DNA from: Herbidospora yilanensis
Lineage (GTDB): Bacteria > Actinomycetota > Actinomycetes > Streptosporangiales > Streptosporangiaceae
Direction of reading: 5' to 3'
DNA: 64,000 bases
Assembly (NCBI RefSeq): GCF_001570565.1
Contig: NZ_BBXE01000018.1
Location: 260,002 to 324,001 of the forward strand
Each line of letters starts with the position of its first letter. The first letter of the stretch is position 1. The translations under genes were made by a program, and so were the position numbers. Under the pieces are notes generated by a model. That model made no database searches. It worked only from the letters and a program-made list of their open reading frames with translations, and was not told the origin of the DNA. Of this stretch, positions 61,294 to 64,000 are shown one piece after another.

Positions 61294-62754
61294 ATGAGAG
61301 GCCGTCTGACCGTCGCAATTACCGCACTGGCATCCGTTTTGCCGGTTATGCCGGTTTTTGCCGACAGCCAGAAGACCACGGGACTGCCGTCGTCGAGCTT
61401 TCCGCTGGGGGTTCCCGGATTGGCGAAGACGACCTCGAAGATGGTCATACCGGGTATCGAGTACATCACCTTGCGCCACGGCACGAACAAGGACGGCTAC
61501 ACCGTCAGCGTGCTGGCCGGCGCGAACGACGCGTTCACCCAGCGCACGGCGGAGAAGCAGGCTCTCGCCGTGCAGATGGCGGGGTTCGAACCCGTGGTGG
61601 TGAAGTTCACCCGGCCGGCGATCGCCGACTACCCCGCGCAGGACTACTGGATGGTCCGCGTCGGCCAATGGCCCCTCAGCGCGAAGAAGGAAGCCGACAA
61701 GGTCGTCAAGGAGCTCAAGCAGGCCGGGATCAGCGCCAAGGCCGACTACACGGGCGACGACGGCTTCGTCACCGCGGGCCCCTGGTCGATGAAGATCCTG
61801 ATGGTCGACCCGAGGTCGTTCCGCGGCAGCTTCGCCGCCAGCCTCGGCAAGAAGACGGCCGTCCGGGAACGCGTCACCGACATGGCCAAGGGCGCGGGCG
61901 CCATCGCCGGCGTCAACGGCGGCTTCTTCGACATCCACACGGGCGCCGCCTACCGGGGCGACCCCACGGGCATCTCGGTCGTCGGCGGCAAACTGCTCAG
62001 CGAGGCCGTCGAGGGCCGTACGGCGGTGGTCCTGAAGGGCCGCACCGCCCGCATCACCGAACTCAAGTCGTCGGTGAACGTCGCGGCCGGCGGCGCGATG
62101 GCCCCGGTCGCGGGCGTGAACCGGGTCGGCAAGGACGGCGAACTCGTCCTCTACACCGAGGAGTTCGGCGCCAGCACCCCGAAGGTCGGCGCCACCGAGG
62201 TCGTGATCGACCCCGACGGCGTCGTCACGGCGGTACGCTCGCCCGGCGCCAAGATCATGAAGGGCATGCGCGTGTTGCAGGGCGTCGGAGCCGGCGCCGA
62301 CTGGCTCGCCGCCTACGCCCAGGAGGGCGGCAAGGTCCAGCTCAAGACGACGGTCACCGACCTGCGCAGGAAGCGGACCGTTCCGCTGACCCCCGACACC
62401 CACATCGTCGGCGGCGGCGTGGGCCTGGTGAAGAACGGCAAGACCTGGATCACCGCCTCCACCGACGGCATGGCCAACATCAACATGATCGTCCGCCGCC
62501 ACCCCCGCACCCTCGCGGGCGTGACGCGGAACGGCAAACTGATCCTGGCCGTCGTCGACGGCCGTGCCCCGGGCCAGACCGTCGGCGCCTCCTTCCACGA
62601 GGCCGCCCGCGTCATGCAGTGGCTGGGCGCACGAGACGCCATCAACCTCGACGGCGGCGGCTCCAGCGCCATGGTCGTCAAGGGCAAGGTCGTCAACAAG
62701 CCCTCCGACGGCGCCGAGCGCGCGGTCGGCGACGCTCTCCTGATCAAGCCGTAG
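61294..62754 (+). CDS. Secreted phosphodiester glycosidase-family (NAGPA) protein with SPOR-like region
   Basis: A 486-residue exported protein. Signal peptide RGRLTVAITALASVLPVMPV, cleaved after VFA. Residues ~60–155 resemble a SPOR-like fold (YWMVRVGQWPLSAKKEADKV, VKELKQAGISAKADY), a domain that binds denuded peptidoglycan. Residues ~190–480 are the phosphodiester glycosidase domain (GAIAGVNGGFFDIHTG, NLDGGGSSAMVVKGKVVN). Such proteins uncap or trim sugar-phosphodiesters, perhaps in the cell wall. GGGGAGAG lies 5 nt before the ATG. The upstream AT-rich 114 bp probably contains the promoter. Confidence 0.8.
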   Translation: MRGRLTVAITALASVLPVMPVFADSQKTTGLPSSSFPLGVPGLAKTTSKMVIPGIEYITLRHGTNKDGYTVSVLAGANDAFTQRTAEKQALAVQMAGFEPVVVKFTRPAIADYPAQDYWMVRVGQWPLSAKKEADKVVKELKQAGISAKADYTGDDGFVTAGPWSMKILMVDPRSFRGSFAASLGKKTAVRERVTDMAKGAGAIAGVNGGFFDIHTGAAYRGDPTGISVVGGKLLSEAVEGRTAVVLKGRTARITELKSSVNVAAGGAMAPVAGVNRVGKDGELVLYTEEFGASTPKVGATEVVIDPDGVVTAVRSPGAKIMKGMRVLQGVGAGADWLAAYAQEGGKVQLKTTVTDLRRKRTVPLTPDTHIVGGGVGLVKNGKTWITASTDGMANINMIVRRHPRTLAGVTRNGKLILAVVDGRAPGQTVGASFHEAARVMQWLGARDAINLDGGGSSAMVVKGKVVNKPSDGAERAVGDALLIKP

Positions 62755-63628
62755 CGCGCAACTTGGCGATCATCTCGTCATCGCACGACGCCCAGAACTG
62801 ACCGACGACGTCTTCGAGGTGGTCGAACGAGGCCGCCTCGAAGAGCACGTCCTGGTACTTGGTGATGTCATAGACCGTCGTGCCCATGACGGTGACGTCG
62901 AGAGGCCGGATGTCCATGCCCCGGAACTCCTCGATCTCACCGTACGAGCTGAGGATCCCGGCCCCGTAGGCCTTCAGCTCGCGCCCCTCCCGCATGACCC
63001 CGAACTCCAGGGTGAACCAGAAGACCTTGGACACGAACTCCAGCGCCTCGGCCGACTCCACCCTGCGCGCCGCCTGCCCCGCGAGCCGGTAGAGCGCCGC
63101 GAACCGCTCGGACGCCAGCGTGTTGCCGTGCCCGATCACCTCGTGGATGACGTCGGGCTCCGGGGTGTAGAACGGCACCGAGTGATGCCGGATGTACTGC
63201 GTCGAGTGGAACAACGAGTCCGCCAGCACCCCGTAGAACTCCCGCAGCGGCACCAGCCCGGCGGCCGGCAGGTAACGGAACCCGGTCAGCGGCTTCAGCA
63301 GCTCACTGACCTCTTCGAGCTGCGGGATACGATCCTTCGGCAGCCCCAGCGCCTCGGCGGCGTCGAGGAACTCGGCGATGGCGTACTTCCGGTGCTTGGC
63401 GGCCAGCTCCCGGGTCACCAGAGACCAGACCTCGTGCTCCTCCTCGGAGTACTCGGCGTGCGGGATGGGCTCCCCACGGGTGTAACCCACGGCGAGCCCG
63501 GCGATGGCGTTGCGACGCGCCCGATATACGGGGTCGGCGAACCCCGGGTGGCTCTTGGCCAGCTCAACGGTGACGGACCCGTCCTCGTTGGCGGCGACAG
63601 GAGCGAAGTACTGCGCTTCCTCGAACAT
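62744..63628 (-). CDS. phhA: Phenylalanine 4-monooxygenase
   Basis: A 294-residue pterin-dependent aromatic amino acid hydroxylase, converting phenylalanine to tyrosine. The iron triad is visible: His162 and His167 in DVIHEVIGHGNT and Glu208 in FWFTLEFGVMREG. LTGFRYLPAAGLVPLREFYG is typical of the family. The length matches bacterial single-domain forms. ATG 63628 begins the conserved part; the frame is open upstream without family sequence. The last 11 bp overlap the convergent glycosidase-family gene. It would start tyrosine catabolism. Confidence 0.9.
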   Translation of the reverse strand: MFEEAQYFAPVAANEDGSVTVELAKSHPGFADPVYRARRNAIAGLAVGYTRGEPIPHAEYSEEEHEVWSLVTRELAAKHRKYAIAEFLDAAEALGLPKDRIPQLEEVSELLKPLTGFRYLPAAGLVPLREFYGVLADSLFHSTQYIRHHSVPFYTPEPDVIHEVIGHGNTLASERFAALYRLAGQAARRVESAEALEFVSKVFWFTLEFGVMREGRELKAYGAGILSSYGEIEEFRGMDIRPLDVTVMGTTVYDITKYQDVLFEAASFDHLEDVVGQFWASCDDEMIAKLRATA

Positions 63629-63921
63629 GTACAAATGACAACAAGAGGGGAGGCAGAAGAGCAAGTATCCGCAGCTCAACCTGGGCAATCCGGTCAATCT
63701 GCCTGGCGGATAGGGGGTCGCACTGGACAGATTGCCGAGGGCGCGGAGGGTCGCGTTTGGCGAAGGGCTCTCCAGGGGGCGGGAGGCGGAGACGGGCACC
63801 GGGCGGGGACTGCTGTTGCAGATGAGACGTATGGTGCCCAGCCATCATCGGGCAGAGTGAGCATGCTGCTCTGTAAGGCCTTCTGCGGCCGGCTCGCCAT
63901 GCGAGCCCCGTAAACGACGAA
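63629..63921. other. Gene-poor stretch upstream of the phenylalanine hydroxylase
   Basis: About 290 bp with no gene that I can support. The first ~100 bp should hold the hydroxylase promoter. The rest is GC-rich without family-like coding. It ends at two similar hairpins. No tRNA cloverleaf was found. Confidence 0.45.
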
Positions 63922-63943
63922 AGCCCGGCCATGTGGCCGGGCT
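63922..63943. terminator. Hairpin 1 of a twin pair
   Basis: AGCCCGGCC pairs with GGCCGGGCT around ATGT. It is preceded by CGAA and resembles the next hairpin 46 bp on. Likely terminates a gene beyond the right edge. Confidence 0.6.
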
Positions 63944-63967
63944 ACGAAACACGCTCCCCCGAAACGA

Positions 63968-63997
63968 CAGAAGCCCAGCCATGTGGCTGGGCTTCTG
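63968..63997. terminator. Hairpin 2 of a twin pair
   Basis: CAGAAGCCCAGCC pairs perfectly with GGCTGGGCTTCTG around ATGT, a 13-bp stem at the right edge. It shares the loop and most of the stem with hairpin 1, with compensating A–T for G–C changes. Likely terminates a gene beyond the right edge. Confidence 0.7.
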
Positions 63998-64000
63998 TTC

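Noticed and set aside
63629..64000. tRNA or other structured RNA gene
   Set aside because: Only simple hairpins are seen; no cloverleaf, CCA end or riboswitch-like core could be drawn.

Overview
The window is very GC-rich, gene-dense DNA from a filamentous actinomycete. The das chitin-sugar locus, an actinobacterial-type glucosamine kinase, a secreted cellulose/chitin monooxygenase, the dxr–ispG–GNAT block and many GTG/TTG and leaderless starts all fit. I would guess a member of the Streptosporangiales, but no rRNA or other marker is present to prove it. I found no rRNA or tRNA genes, CRISPR array, prophage or intact insertion sequence; the only mobile trace is a transposase relic near 15.5 kb.

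Layout. 0–5.7 kb: start of a secreted CBM3 protein, then a dasABCD-like chitobiose import operon with a GH20 hexosaminidase, divergent from a DasR-like GntR regulator. 5.6–13.1 kb: an alpha/beta hydrolase, then polyamine genes (aldehyde dehydrogenase, FAD-dependent oxidase, TetR regulator, PotABC without a binding protein). A 16-bp tandem repeat lies between the regulator and PotA. 13.2–15.3 kb: a glucosamine kinase–SIS isomerase pair that could continue the amino-sugar route. 15.7–22.6 kb: a lipoprotein, a MerR regulator, a ThuA-like protein, a methyltransferase/saccharopine-dehydrogenase-like pair divergent from a LysR regulator, and a peptidase. 22.7–31.1 kb: signalling proteins (an atypical response regulator, a receptor Ser/Thr kinase with three repeated outer modules, a CHAP protein with a tail membrane segment, a large LuxR ATPase). 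31.1–34.4 kb: an MBL sulfatase-like protein, a HipA-like kinase/DUF3037 pair and a GNAT protein. 34.5–40.1 kb: a secreted peptidase, ispG, an AA10 LPMO and dxr. 40.2–43.2 kb: two tandem secreted trypsin-like proteases and PPK2.

43.3–63.6 kb is mainly amine and amino-acid catabolism: an aldehyde dehydrogenase with a TetR regulator, PucR with GabT, a saccharopine dehydrogenase, an orphan PotD-like binding protein, a class III aminotransferase with methylmalonate-semialdehyde dehydrogenase, a second PucR with a P1 (DmpA) peptidase, and phenylalanine 4-hydroxylase. Two MFS exporters are embedded. One has a chain of two overlapping small ORFs in front; the other is divergent from a TetR gene across three operator-like dyads spaced exactly 21 bp. 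A likely overall logic is import and breakdown of chitin sugars and polyamines, with the carbon and nitrogen passing through GABA- and beta-alanine-type semialdehydes.

About ten genes start 6–7 nt after a TANNNT hexamer and lack a convincing Shine-Dalgarno, so leaderless transcription appears common among the regulators and catabolic genes.
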